From: an uncultured Christensenella sp.
GTDB taxonomy: Bacteria > Bacillota > Clostridia > Christensenellales > Borkfalkiaceae
Direction: 5' to 3'
Length of the DNA stretch: 64,000 nt
Assembly: GCA_910585785.1 (NCBI GenBank)
Contig: CAJUEV010000008.1
Coordinates: 1-64,000, forward strand
The notes under the pieces are model-generated. The model saw nothing but the letters and a program-made list of their open reading frames with translations. It searched no databases and was not told where the DNA came from. Shown here in pieces: positions 30,893 to 38,723 of this stretch (positions are counted from its first letter, which is position 1; every line of letters starts with the position of its first letter). The position numbers were made by a program, and so were the translations under genes.

Positions 30893-32158
30893 CTACTTGT
30901 TTTTATTCAAATTTTTCATTATAGCAATTCCTATTGCTTTTCCGAGCAACGGTGGAACGGCATTCCCTATTTGAACAAGTTGGTCTTTTTTAACACCCTT
31001 AAAAACAAATATATCAGGGAACGATTGTAGTGCTGCTAATTCTCTTGGCGTTAAAACTCTCGGTAATAACGGGTGTAGATTTACTCCGCCATGATTTTCT
31101 TTTATCGTGCAAGACGGTTTATCCCAAGGCGATTTCTTCCAAGCATCTGAATAATTCCCGAATAAACTATTACCTTCTGGTACTTCCATTATTCTTTGTT
31201 GCATTTCTTGGCTATGCTTTGTGAAAATATGATTAAAGTATTTATTTTCTGGTAAATTAATAAATCGTTTAATTCCTTCTCCCAGTGTAATATATTTATC
31301 GCTCGTTAATAATGGCTTGGGGTAAAAGTTTTTTGCGCCTATACGATTTCCTATAAAAATAACACGTCTTCTTATTTGTGGAACATAATAATCAGCACTG
31401 TTAAGAACTGTAACATTCATCTCGTAGCCGGCTTCTTTGTAGTCTTGAATAATCTTTGCTTCGACTTTTCCGCCAAGCATAGAGCGTAAGCCTTCCACAT
31501 TTTCGCAAACTACAAAATCGGGTTTTAGGTGTTTTACTATTTCGAGCATTTCCAAGTATAAACTATTTCTCGGGTCGTCAACGACTCGATTTCCTGCCAT
31601 ACTAAACCCTTGACACGGAAAACCGCCGACAATTAAGTGTATGTGCTTATTTTTAACCGATTCATAAAGCGCCTCTTTTGTTTCCGGCAATCTAATATCC
31701 CTCGTTTCCACATTATTATCAAACCCTTTTTTGTCTGAAAAATTATACTTGTACGTTTGAACCGCACAATTTAATATTTCAACCGAACCAACAGGTGTAA
31801 ACCCCGCCATAGTTAAACCACAACTTAATCCGCCAGCACCTGAAAACAGGTCAATAAAATTATATCCATTTCTATATGTTACATCATTCCAGCCATCATA
31901 GAGCCACTTATCAGAAATATCAATCCAATTTACATCATCTGCCTGTCCATAATTGTCGGCTTCGGCATCATCAAAAATAGAATGAAACTCCAAGCATTTC
32001 CCTGTAGCCAACCACATTTGTAGTTTGCCATCAGCGATAAAATATCTATTTTGTCTTTTTATTGATGGAAGATTGCCACACGCTATATGTCTGCGCACAG
32101 TTTTAACGCTTACATTAGCGATTTTTGCAACATCTTCGATAGTATAATATTTTTCCAT
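30893..32158 (-). CDS. DNA cytosine-5 methyltransferase with N-terminal HTH
   Basis: This C5-methyltransferase of about 421 residues has motif I FIDLFSGAGGLSCGL, motif IV GGFPCQGFSMAG with the catalytic Cys, motif VI ENVEGL, a TRD, then motifs IX (LTPRELAALQSFP) and X (QIGNAVPPLLGKAIG). The first 55 residues form a MerR/excisionase-type HTH (YTIEDVAKIANVSVKTVRRHI). This matches methylases that repress their own promoter. The start is ATG 32158; the longer frame to 32191 is excluded by the promoter. It ends in TAG. Confidence 0.93.
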   Translation of the reverse strand: MEKYYTIEDVAKIANVSVKTVRRHIACGNLPSIKRQNRYFIADGKLQMWLATGKCLEFHSIFDDAEADNYGQADDVNWIDISDKWLYDGWNDVTYRNGYNFIDLFSGAGGLSCGLTMAGFTPVGSVEILNCAVQTYKYNFSDKKGFDNNVETRDIRLPETKEALYESVKNKHIHLIVGGFPCQGFSMAGNRVVDDPRNSLYLEMLEIVKHLKPDFVVCENVEGLRSMLGGKVEAKIIQDYKEAGYEMNVTVLNSADYYVPQIRRRVIFIGNRIGAKNFYPKPLLTSDKYITLGEGIKRFINLPENKYFNHIFTKHSQEMQQRIMEVPEGNSLFGNYSDAWKKSPWDKPSCTIKENHGGVNLHPLLPRVLTPRELAALQSFPDIFVFKGVKKDQLVQIGNAVPPLLGKAIGIAIMKNLNKNK

Positions 32159-32176
32159 AATGAGTGGTGCCTTTTT

Positions 32177-32211
32177 ATGTCCATTATGCATGAAAAATGT
32201 CCACTTGTCAA
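32177..32211 (-). promoter_or_regulatory. Methyltransferase promoter with flanking direct repeats
   Basis: TTGACA (32206-32211), 17 bp, CATAAT (32183-32188) on the minus strand. TGGACAT (plus strand ATGTCCA) occurs at 32177-32183 and 32197-32203, 20 bp apart, bracketing the -10 box. It is a candidate operator for the methylase HTH. Confidence 0.7.
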
Positions 32212-32280
32212 GTTAATTGAAATATTTATTTTTAATGAATAAAATATTCGTTTTAGGTTACTTGCACTCCACCACACTAT

Positions 32281-32316
32281 GACCGATAAGAACACCCATC
32301 TTGTCGGTCTCTTTTT
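32281..32316 (+). terminator. Terminator-like hairpin at edge of the restriction cassette
   Basis: GACCGATAAGA / TCTTGTCGGTC followed by TCTTTTTT. No plus-strand gene now precedes it, so it may be a relic of the insertion site. Confidence 0.6.
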
Positions 32317-32375
32317 TGCGCTGTTTTTTATAAATACTCGCTGCTTTACGAAATTTGTTTTAATTTACAATTGTA

Positions 32376-32404
32376 TTGAAAATGCGTTTTGTTTATGTTA
32401 TAAT
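32376..32404 (+). promoter_or_regulatory. Promoter of the cysteine hydrolase gene
   Basis: TTGAAA (32376-32381), 17 bp, TATAAT (32399-32404). AAGGA and ATG (32438) follow. Confidence 0.75.
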
Positions 32405-32452
32405 ATTTCCGCAAATAAACTGCGAAGGAAAAAGCAAATGTAAGAAAAAGCG

Positions 32453-32917
32453 TTGGTCGTAATCGACTTACAAAACGACATCACAAAAAACTATAAAGAA
32501 CTAATAGGCAACGTAAACGCCGCAATTGATTGGGCTGCCGAAAACAATATTCATATAGTCTACATAAAACACAACAACCTATCGGAGTTAACCCGCACCT
32601 TTAAGCCCGACACGCGCGGGGCGGAATTGGTTACAGATATGAAAATCGCTTCAAACAATATATTTGTAAAGAGCAAAGGCAACGCACTCACAAGCGAAGG
32701 TTTTTCCGCTTTTATAAATGAAAACGGCATAAAGGAATTTTACATTGCCGGCGCCGACGCCATAGCCTGTGTAAAATCAACCTGCTATAATATGACAAAA
32801 AGCGGCTATATCGTTCACGTGCTGTCCGACTGTATTACAAGTTACGACAAAACTAAAATCCCCGAAATGCTGAAATATTATGAAAGCAAAGGCTGCCGCA
32901 TAGAAACGCTTGGTTAA
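32453..32917 (+). CDS. Isochorismatase-like cysteine hydrolase (stop at natural codon 2)
   Basis: The 154-residue protein has the cysteine-hydrolase triad: Asp in VVIDLQND, Lys in FVKSKGNAL and the nucleophile Cys in AIACVKSTC. The family hydrolyses amide or vinyl-ether bonds (nicotinamidase/isochorismatase fold). The expected start is ATG 32438 with AAGGA at 8 nt, but the next codon is TAA (32441-32443). The frame then resumes Glu-Lys-Ala-Leu-Val-Val-Ile-Asp. Expression would need re-initiation at TTG 32453, which has no ribosome site of its own. It is either a one-base nonsense change or a sequencing error. Confidence 0.82.
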   Translation: MVVIDLQNDITKNYKELIGNVNAAIDWAAENNIHIVYIKHNNLSELTRTFKPDTRGAELVTDMKIASNNIFVKSKGNALTSEGFSAFINENGIKEFYIAGADAIACVKSTCYNMTKSGYIVHVLSDCITSYDKTKIPEMLKYYESKGCRIETLG

Positions 32918-33146
32918 TTAAATAATTGAAATAAATTAACCTCATTGTCCCTTACGACACATATACGCAATCTTCGAGTGTGCGTATTTATTTTGCAACG
33001 AGCACACGTCATAACAAATGGGATATGAAAAGAATTATCACGAAAAACAGACCAACAAAATAAAGAGAACAAATTTCTTTGCTTTCTTGTGAGTTGGTTA
33101 TTAAATATTTAAGGGCGGAAGATTACCTAACCTCATAGGAGTTGTT

Positions 33147-33587
33147 ATGCGAAATTTTGAAGTTGAAAAAGAAATGTACGAAATTGCCAAAGAGTTTTTA
33201 CAAAAGCGCTATCCCGTAGGTTGGGGCGGCGTTGCCGTAGTCCGCACGGAAAAAGGCAATTATTTTACAAGCGTAAGTATAGAAACCGCAAACGCTTCCG
33301 CCGTTTTATGCATAGAAACGGGCGCGATTTTGGAAGCGCATAAATACAATGAAAAAGTTACCCACTGTTTATGTTTGGTAAGGGACGACGAAAAATCGCC
33401 TTTTAAAGTTTTGACTCCTTGCGGAATTTGTCAGGAACGTTTGAGATATTGGGGCGAATCGGTTTTTGCCGCTGTTACTACGGACGACGGCTCTTTACTG
33501 TTTGTGACGTTAGGCGAACTGCAACCCCACCACTGGTCAAAGGCTTACCCAAGCAGTACTTTGGAACACTTTGAAAAAAACAATTGA
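33147..33587 (+). CDS. Cytidine-deaminase-fold protein
   Basis: The 146-residue zinc enzyme of the CDA/blasticidin-deaminase group carries CIETGAI, which supplies the first Cys ligand and the catalytic Glu (Cys-x-Glu), and PCGICQERL, which supplies the other two Cys ligands. The N-terminal half (YPVGWGGVAVV, VSIETANASAVL) matches the cytidine-deaminase fold. Length fits tetrameric CDAs, but the substrate could be another nucleoside or a base analogue. GGAG lies before the ATG. A small ferredoxin gene follows. Confidence 0.8.
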   Translation: MRNFEVEKEMYEIAKEFLQKRYPVGWGGVAVVRTEKGNYFTSVSIETANASAVLCIETGAILEAHKYNEKVTHCLCLVRDDEKSPFKVLTPCGICQERLRYWGESVFAAVTTDDGSLLFVTLGELQPHHWSKAYPSSTLEHFEKNN

Positions 33588-33630
33588 AACAGATTTATCG
33601 AAATTAAAAAATAAGGGAGAAAAAAAATTT

Positions 33631-33822
33631 ATGGAAAGAAAACTTATTTTAAAAAAGGAAAACTGTCCCCAAAACCACAAGTGCCCTGCGGTGCGTATCT
33701 GCCCTATGGGGGCGCTGTCGCAACAAAACTTTGAAGCGCCCGCGATAGACGCGGAAAAATGTATAAGGTGCGGAAAATGCTCCGCTTTTTGTCCTAAAAA
33801 AGCGCTTGTTTTAGAGGGCTGA
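33631..33822 (+). CDS. Small 4Fe-4S ferredoxin-like protein
   Basis: The 63-residue protein has a first Cys-rich half (ENCPQNHKCPAVRICPMGAL) and a canonical second half (CIRCGKCSAFCPKKA), enough for two [4Fe-4S] clusters, though the first spacing is atypical. The start is ATG 33631 with GGGAG; the open frame extends back into the CDA-like gene. It would act as an electron carrier. Confidence 0.85.
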   Translation: MERKLILKKENCPQNHKCPAVRICPMGALSQQNFEAPAIDAEKCIRCGKCSAFCPKKALVLEG

Positions 33823-33864
33823 CTTTAAAAATTTATTGAAGTACGTCGCGTAAACCTTGTGACA

Positions 33865-33909
33865 AAACGCCGCAGGGCGGAGAAATAATTTCTCCGCCCT
33901 GCGGCGTTT
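33865..33909 (+). terminator. Terminator after the ferredoxin gene
   Basis: A perfect hairpin AAACGCCGCAGGGCGGAGAA / TTCTCCGCCCTGCGGCGTTT followed by GTTTTTG. Confidence 0.93.
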
Positions 33910-34022
33910 GTTTTTGCGTTTACTATGCTTTCAGGCATAATTTAAAAACGTAATTTGATATACTCAAAAATCCCCTTGCATATTTTTTGCAAGCGGTAGT
34001 TTAAAAATTTGCCTGAAATTTT

Positions 34023-34241
34023 TCAAGGCAAATTATACTTTTTTTCGAGATTGCCGTCAATTCCGAATTTTTTAGCGTTCTGCCACAGTTGTATCAACTC
34101 CAAACATTCGATATAAGCATACATCTGACCGCATACAAAATCATCCTGCCTATCGCTGTCCGAAGTCAGTTCCGCCAAACTGTATTGAATCGAACCAATT
34201 AGCGTCACCAATACCTGCTCCGCCGTTTCCGTTCGCCGCAT
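34023..34241 (-). CDS. Hypothetical 72-residue protein downstream of a 10-bp array
   Basis: The small, mostly helical protein (EQVLVTLIGSIQYSLAEL, then MYAYIECLELIQLWQNAKKF) is not recognised. The start is ATG 34241, with AGGGG 12 nt upstream; TTG 34250 is an alternative. TATAAT on the minus strand at 34262-34267 gives a very short leader. No good -35 box is seen. A 10-bp-periodic array resembling Spo0A boxes lies about 80-150 bp upstream. Confidence 0.6.
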   Translation of the reverse strand: MRRTETAEQVLVTLIGSIQYSLAELTSDSDRQDDFVCGQMYAYIECLELIQLWQNAKKFGIDGNLEKKYNLP

Positions 34242-34346
34242 ATTATCCAAACCCCTTTGTGATTATATGTCTTTTATGAATAAATTTAGGCGGTATTATT
34301 CAGTATGAATACATTAATACATTTTTTTGAAAAATACTGTTGCTTT

Positions 34347-34420
34347 TTGTTGTCGATTTTTTGTTGTATTTTGTTGGTTTTTGTTGAAATTTGGCGTATT
34401 TTGACGTATTTTGTCGACGG
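34347..34420. repeat. 10-bp-periodic TTG-N-CG array, Spo0A-box-like
   Basis: TTG recurs at 34350, 34361, 34371, 34381, 34391, 34401 and 34411. Units include TTGGCGTATT, TTGACGTATT and TTGTCGACGG, close to the 0A box TGNCGAA, and TTGTTGTATT-type decayed units. The pitch is the same as in the spo0A-like promoter (2438-2477). The remainder of 34268-34548 is AT-rich with no gene. Confidence 0.6.
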
Positions 34421-34548
34421 CATAAATATTTTTGTCCGCAATTTGCGATTAATTTAACCGCACGTTTTATCCGTTTTATAAAATAAACTCCCGCAGCGCA
34501 AAGCCGCGGGAGCAACGATTATCAACAAATAACGTCGATTTATTATAT

Positions 34549-36222
34549 TTACGAATAAGATTTTATTGTTTTTGCAACGTTTATATAGTGGTCGGCTACA
34601 CGCTCGGCATTTGAAGAAAGGGACAAATACTGCGTGCCCACCTCCGGCGTGCATAAACCGCCGCTTACGCGCTGAATGTGGTTTTCCGTCATCAGGTTTG
34701 TAAGTTCGTCCACCTTTTCCTCTATCGCGTACGCCTCTTTAAGCGCCTTCTTGTCCGTATCGGTATATGCTTTTACCGTTTTTTCAAACAGCGCAGCAAT
34801 CAGGTTTTTAAGTTGAGTAATTTCCTCCACGGCTTCGGCGGAAAATTTTTCGTTGGCGTCCCTAAGTTTATCGGCGTACTCCACTATGTTTTCGGCATAG
34901 TCGCCCACGCGCTCCAAATCGGTAATGGTGCGAAACGCCGTCGAAAGGTAAAGTCTGTCCTTTTCGTCCAAATCCGCCTTCATAAGAGCGGCTATAAACT
35001 TTGCCAATTCTTTATTTAAATAGTCAAGTTTTGTTTCGTTTGCGCGGAACTCCGCCTCCTTAGCGTAGTCCAGAGTGCACGCAATGCCACAGGCAATTTC
35101 AAAATTTTGCATAGCCGTGTGCGCCATACCCAAAATTTCTCTTTTGGTTTGCTGCACAGCCACGGGCGGAGTTTTAAGCATATGTTCTTCCACAAAGTCG
35201 AAGTGCGGTCCGGCGCCCTCCTTTGCGGAAGTCTTTTTGTCGGGAACGATTTTAGTAACAAATTTAACAAGCAGCCCCGTAAGCGGCAACACTATGATAA
35301 CTGTTATAAGGTTGAACACCGTATGGAACATAGAAAGCTGCAACTGCGGCGCGTGTGGAAACATTTTTGAAAAGATAAATCCGTAATCCACCCCGCCTAA
35401 CTGCATAAACAGCCCTATAAGCATAAACACCGCCACGCCGCTTACGTTGAAAATAAGATGGATAAGCGCAGTGCGTTTTGCGTTTTTGGTGCTTGTAAGC
35501 CCTGCAATCATCGCCGTTATGCACGTGCCTATGTTGGAACCCATAGTTATATAAATTCCCTGATTTAACGAGATTAGCCCCGTAACTACCATAGTTATAG
35601 CCATTGACGTCATTACCGACGAACTTTGCACAACCGCCGTAAAAATTGCGCCAATTAAAACAAGCAAAAACGGATTTGAAAACTTTGCTAAAAAATTTTC
35701 AACCGAATCAAGTTCGGAAAAGTATTTCATAGCGCCGCTCATCATCGAAAGCCCTGCAAACAGCATTCCGAAGCCCGCCAAAATTCCGCCGACCTTGCGC
35801 ACCTTGTCCTTTTTGGCAAACGCCAGAATAAACGCGCCGATACCCGCGAACGACGCGAATATTACCGACGAGGATACCGAATTTTCGCCGAACATACCCA
35901 AGGCGACAAGCTGACCCGTTATGGTCGTGCCTATGTTCGCGCCGAAAATTACCGTTGACGCCTGCGCCAAAGTCATAATTCCCGCGTTTACAAAGCCGAT
36001 AACCATAACCGTAGTTGCGCTTGAACTTTGTATGGCGGCAGTCGCCGCCGCGCCCACGCCCACGCCAACAAGTTTGCTTTTTGACGTCTTTGCAAAAAGC
36101 GCCTTCAACTTTCCGCTGCCCAACGCTTCAAGGTTGGCGCTCATCATACTGCAAGCAATTAAAAATATTCCCACGCCCGCAACCAGCGAAAGTACCGAAG
36201 TAGCAATTTGTACTCCGTCCAT
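34549..36222 (-). CDS. Na/Pi cotransporter-family protein with PhoU-like domain
   Basis: The 557-residue protein has two inverted Na/Pi-cotransporter repeats with QSSSATTVM near residue 65 and QSSSVMTSMAI near 200, and about eight transmembrane segments. A cytoplasmic PhoU-like helical domain follows (FRTITDLERVGDYAENIVEY, then SLSSNAERVADHYINVAK). It is predicted to move phosphate with Na+. Its 240-nt leader carries a yybP-ykoY manganese riboswitch with a terminator, which is unexpected for a phosphate transporter. Confidence 0.92.
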   Translation of the reverse strand: MDGVQIATSVLSLVAGVGIFLIACSMMSANLEALGSGKLKALFAKTSKSKLVGVGVGAAATAAIQSSSATTVMVIGFVNAGIMTLAQASTVIFGANIGTTITGQLVALGMFGENSVSSSVIFASFAGIGAFILAFAKKDKVRKVGGILAGFGMLFAGLSMMSGAMKYFSELDSVENFLAKFSNPFLLVLIGAIFTAVVQSSSVMTSMAITMVVTGLISLNQGIYITMGSNIGTCITAMIAGLTSTKNAKRTALIHLIFNVSGVAVFMLIGLFMQLGGVDYGFIFSKMFPHAPQLQLSMFHTVFNLITVIIVLPLTGLLVKFVTKIVPDKKTSAKEGAGPHFDFVEEHMLKTPPVAVQQTKREILGMAHTAMQNFEIACGIACTLDYAKEAEFRANETKLDYLNKELAKFIAALMKADLDEKDRLYLSTAFRTITDLERVGDYAENIVEYADKLRDANEKFSAEAVEEITQLKNLIAALFEKTVKAYTDTDKKALKEAYAIEEKVDELTNLMTENHIQRVSGGLCTPEVGTQYLSLSSNAERVADHYINVAKTIKSYS

Positions 36223-36310
36223 AATATTGTTTTCTCCTTTAAGTTTTAACTTATATTAAAAACGCAAACAAAGTTTTACGGCTTATTTATTGACGTAAAC
36301 GCCCCGTTAT

Positions 36311-36361
36311 AAAATAAAAAGACTCCCACCGAACAAAAAATAAAAAATTCGGTAAAAGTCT
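36311..36361 (-). terminator. Riboswitch-controlled intrinsic terminator
   Basis: On the minus strand AGACTTTTACCGAA pairs with TTCGGTGGGAGTCT, followed by TTTTATTTT. The left arm is the 3' end of the aptamer, so aptamer P1 and terminator exclude each other. Confidence 0.85.
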
Positions 36362-36447
36362 CGAAATTTAAGCGTTACCGGACGCCTTTCGGCGACGTAC
36401 TGACGGTTAGCGCACGTTTATTTAAACGCTTTCTACTCCCCTTTAAC
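36352..36447 (-). ncRNA. yybP-ykoY (Mn2+) riboswitch aptamer
   Basis: The minus strand has the class signatures in order: GTTAAAGGGGAGTAG, then CCGTCAGTACG, then CCGGTAACGC, then GAGACTTTTAC. GTTAAAG pairs with CTTTTAC as P1 with one mismatch. These match the L. lactis and E. coli manganese riboswitches as I remember them. With Mn2+ bound, P1 would hold the sequence needed for the terminator and turn the gene on. Confidence 0.82.
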
Positions 36448-36471
36448 AAGGCGTATTCACTTTGTAATTAA

Positions 36472-36501
36472 AGTATACAGTACGCAAAGTCCGCTTGTCA
36501 A
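36472..36501 (-). promoter_or_regulatory. Promoter of the riboswitch transcript
   Basis: TTGACA (36496-36501), 18 bp, TATACT (36472-36477) on the minus strand, about 20 bp before the aptamer. Bases 36502-36650 show nothing else. Confidence 0.75.
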
Positions 36502-36660
36502 CGAAACGTAATAAAAAAATTTTTAAAATTTCTTACTAATTTACGCGGCTGCCGGATATGCGTCAAGGCAAATTTTTACAGTAATATTCGCAGCAAGCGC
36601 AGCCCATACTATTATCAGACGGTAAGAGTTTACACCCTTGCCCTTTTACAAGGAGAAAAA

Positions 36661-36852
36661 GTGGAAAAATTTATTTTCGGCCTTGCCGTAGGTATGGCGG
36701 GCGGCGCGCTTATCGTTGCCAACAACTGCAAACTTTTGAAGCTGGTAAGAAAAAATCAGGAAGAATTTATGAAGAAAGCGGAGCAGTATGTTGACGAAAA
36801 GCTTGACGCGCTTGAAAAAGCGGGCGAAAAAGCCCTATCCAAATCCGAGTAA
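36661..36852 (+). CDS. Small YtxH-like membrane-anchored protein
   Basis: The 63-residue protein starts at GTG with AAGGAG at 7 nt. One N-terminal transmembrane segment with glycines (FGLAVGMAGGALIVA) is followed by a Lys/Glu-rich helix (EEFMKKAEQYVDEKLDALEKA). This is the general plan of YtxH/DUF883-like proteins. Function unknown. Confidence 0.72.
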   Translation: MEKFIFGLAVGMAGGALIVANNCKLLKLVRKNQEEFMKKAEQYVDEKLDALEKAGEKALSKSE

Positions 36853-36861
36853 TTTCGGGGA

Positions 36862-36897
36862 AATATTGCCGCGGTTTTCCGCGGCAATATTACTTTT
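36862..36897 (+). terminator. Terminator after the YtxH-like gene
   Basis: AATATTGCCGCGG-TTTT-CCGCGGCAATATT followed by ACTTTT. Confidence 0.88.
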
Positions 36898-36898
36898 G

Positions 36899-36935
36899 AA
36901 AAACGCTTGTAATAGACTGCGGTTTATGATATAAT
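36899..36935 (+). promoter_or_regulatory. Promoter of ruvX
   Basis: AAAAACGCTTGTAAT (36899-36913) provides -35 TTGTAA; 17 bp later TATAAT (36930-36935) lies just 6 bp before the ruvX ATG, so the transcript is close to leaderless. Confidence 0.7.
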
Positions 36936-36941
36936 CCGCTT

Positions 36942-37367
36942 ATGGAAAGATACGTCGCTTTTGACATAGGCGATAAAAGAATAGGCGTCGCCATATCCGA
37001 CCCTTTCAACACGTACGCGCTGCCCTCGCAGACGTACTTCCGCAAGGGATTTGAAGCGGACGTTGCCGCGCTTGCCGAAATTGCCAAGCAAAAGGGCGCG
37101 ACAGCCATCATCTGCGGTTTGCCCGTAAATTTTGACGGTTCCGCCGCTATTCAGACGGAAAAGACGCAACGGTTTATAGAGGCGCTTAAAACGCATACGA
37201 ATATACCCGTAATTTGCGAGGACGAAAGATTTACGACAAAGATGGCGCACGAAACGCTTATAAGCGAAGGTATGCGGCGGGAAAAGCGCAAAAATTATGT
37301 GGACGCCCTTGCCGCGGCAAACATTCTTGACGGATATCTTGCAAAAATCAACAAAAAAGGAGTTTGA
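36942..37367 (+). CDS. ruvX: Putative pre-16S rRNA nuclease/Holliday junction resolvase YqgF
   Basis: The 141-residue RNase-H-fold protein has the first catalytic Asp in VAFDIGDKRIGVA, then IICGLPVNFDG, then DERFTT and the C-terminal Asp in YVDALAAANIL, as in RuvX/YqgF. It matures the 5' end of 16S rRNA. DUF1292 follows 1 bp later, the conserved Firmicute order. The -10 box is only 6 bp before the ATG, so no ribosome site is possible in the mRNA from that promoter. Confidence 0.94.
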   Translation: MERYVAFDIGDKRIGVAISDPFNTYALPSQTYFRKGFEADVAALAEIAKQKGATAIICGLPVNFDGSAAIQTEKTQRFIEALKTHTNIPVICEDERFTTKMAHETLISEGMRREKRKNYVDALAAANILDGYLAKINKKGV

Positions 37368-37368
37368 A

Positions 37369-37689
37369 ATGAGCGATAAAGAGAGGTTGGAAGAAATATA
37401 CGACGAGGACGAAAATGAAATAATAGAACTTATCGACGACGACGGCAACCAGCTTAAATTTAAGATTTTGGACGTTTTAAAATACAAGGGCGAAAAATAC
37501 GCGTTTTTGATTGCGGCGGAGCCCGACGGCGAATTCACCGAAAACGACGTTGTAATATTCCGTCTTAACGAAACGGAAGAAATTTTGGAGCCTATCGAGG
37601 ACGAAAAACTTTTGGACGAAGTTTTTGAATATTTTGTGAACGAGCCCGACGACGAAGAAGACGAAGAAATTTCGGACCAATTGAACTGA
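37369..37689 (+). CDS. yrzB: DUF1292 family protein (YrzB)
   Basis: The 106-residue highly acidic protein has the DUF1292 core (ENEIIELIDDDGNQLKFKILDV, then YAFLIAAEPD) and an acidic tail (EPDDEEDEE). Conserved next to ruvX in Firmicutes; biochemical function not known. The start is ATG 37369 with AAAGGAG inside the ruvX end. Confidence 0.92.
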   Translation: MSDKERLEEIYDEDENEIIELIDDDGNQLKFKILDVLKYKGEKYAFLIAAEPDGEFTENDVVIFRLNETEEILEPIEDEKLLDEVFEYFVNEPDDEEDEEISDQLN

Positions 37690-37693
37690 AATT

Positions 37694-37726
37694 AACCCCG
37701 ACAGCTTTAACGCTGTCGGGGTTTTA
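37694..37726 (+). terminator. Terminator of ruvX-yrzB
   Basis: AACCCCGACAGC / GCTGTCGGGGTT hairpin followed by TTT. Confidence 0.9.
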
Positions 37727-37769
37727 AACCAACTTAGATTTTTACAGGCTGTTTTTTTGCAGTATCGCA

Positions 37770-38543
37770 CTATTTACAGTAAATTTTCGAAATTATAAAA
37801 TTTAAAAAACGAACGGACAAAAATCTGGAAAGAAAAACTTCCGCCTTGGACAAAAATCCTACGCTTACCCTCAGCGGAGGATTTTTTCTTTTTGCAACCT
37901 TAAAAATTACCTTTGCAACCGCTTCGGGACTCTTGCCCCTGCGCTCGTCCCGCGCCATTTTTTCAACAGATTTTTTTGCGCGTTCGTTTTGCCCTTCGCA
38001 TACGCGCGCCTGCGTAAAGCCCGTTTGCGTATCGCCAGGCAAAACCGCGCACACCTTTATTTTGTAAGGCTTCAACTCGTTTGCAATCGCCCTTGAAAAA
38101 ACCTCCATCCCCGCCTTGGTAGCGGAATACGCCGCCTGATAAGGCAAGGGCATAATTCCGCCCACGGACGAAACGTTTATAATTTTTCCGCCGTTGCCCC
38201 GCATATATGGCGCGACTTCGGAACAAAGTACGCAAGCCGCGGTAAGATTAACGTCTATAATTTCCTTCAACTTTTCGGCGGAGGCTTCCTCGATTGCGCC
38301 CGCAATACCCATACCCGCGTTGTTTACAAGCACGTCTATGCCGCCTTCGCGGTTGTAAATTTCTTTAAGCACGTCCCTAATTGCGGCAAAATCTTTTACG
38401 TCGGCGGAAAAACATTCAAAATCGCCGCCCGCATATTGCCTTCTTGCAACGCCGTAAACTTTATACCCGTTTGCGACAAACAGTTTTGCCGTCGCCAAGC
38501 CTATTCCGCTTGTGGCGCCGGTTATAATCGCAACTTTACTCAT
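37770..38543 (-). CDS. Short-chain dehydrogenase/reductase
   Basis: The 257-residue SDR has cofactor motif TGATSGIG, NNAG near 90, catalytic Ser in INVSSVGG and YSATK (Tyr-x-x-x-Lys). The RR in GVARRQ after beta-2 suggests NADP(H) preference. The C-terminal hydrophobic stretch suggests membrane proximity. The substrate is unknown. Its ribosome site is the GGGGG of a dispersed element (38550-38589) directly upstream. It ends in TAG, showing TAG is a normal stop here. Confidence 0.9.
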   Translation of the reverse strand: MSKVAIITGATSGIGLATAKLFVANGYKVYGVARRQYAGGDFECFSADVKDFAAIRDVLKEIYNREGGIDVLVNNAGMGIAGAIEEASAEKLKEIIDVNLTAACVLCSEVAPYMRGNGGKIINVSSVGGIMPLPYQAAYSATKAGMEVFSRAIANELKPYKIKVCAVLPGDTQTGFTQARVCEGQNERAKKSVEKMARDERRGKSPEAVAKVIFKVAKRKNPPLRVSVGFLSKAEVFLSRFLSVRFLNFIISKIYCK

Positions 38544-38549
38544 TTTTTT

Positions 38550-38589
38550 AAATTACCCCCGCAATATAGCGCGTTTAAACGCGTTTTTA
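38550..38589 (-). repeat. Dispersed 5'-leader element upstream of SDR gene
   Basis: The minus strand reads AAAACGCGTTTAAACGCGC then TATATTGCGGGGGTAATTT just before the ATG. Near-identical to 58313-58352. Confidence 0.6.
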
Positions 38590-38641
38590 TTAGGTTTAAC
38601 GCAAATTATTATATATTTTAAGGGCATTGTTGTCAACAAAC

Positions 38642-38684
38642 AAAGCGGCGCAAACTTCAAAATAAAGAAGTTTGCGCCGCTTTT
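38642..38684. terminator. Terminator of the RsfA-like gene
   Basis: AAAGCGGCGCAAACTTC / GAAGTTTGCGCCGCTTTT perfect hairpin. Confidence 0.88.
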
Positions 38685-38723
38685 CAAACGCTTTTATATT
38701 TTGCCAAAATTTTACCTGCGCGG

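Noticed and set aside
34300..34420. CRISPR-like array
   Set aside because: Units are 10 bp with no spacers; no cas genes and no 25-40 bp direct repeats occur anywhere in the window.
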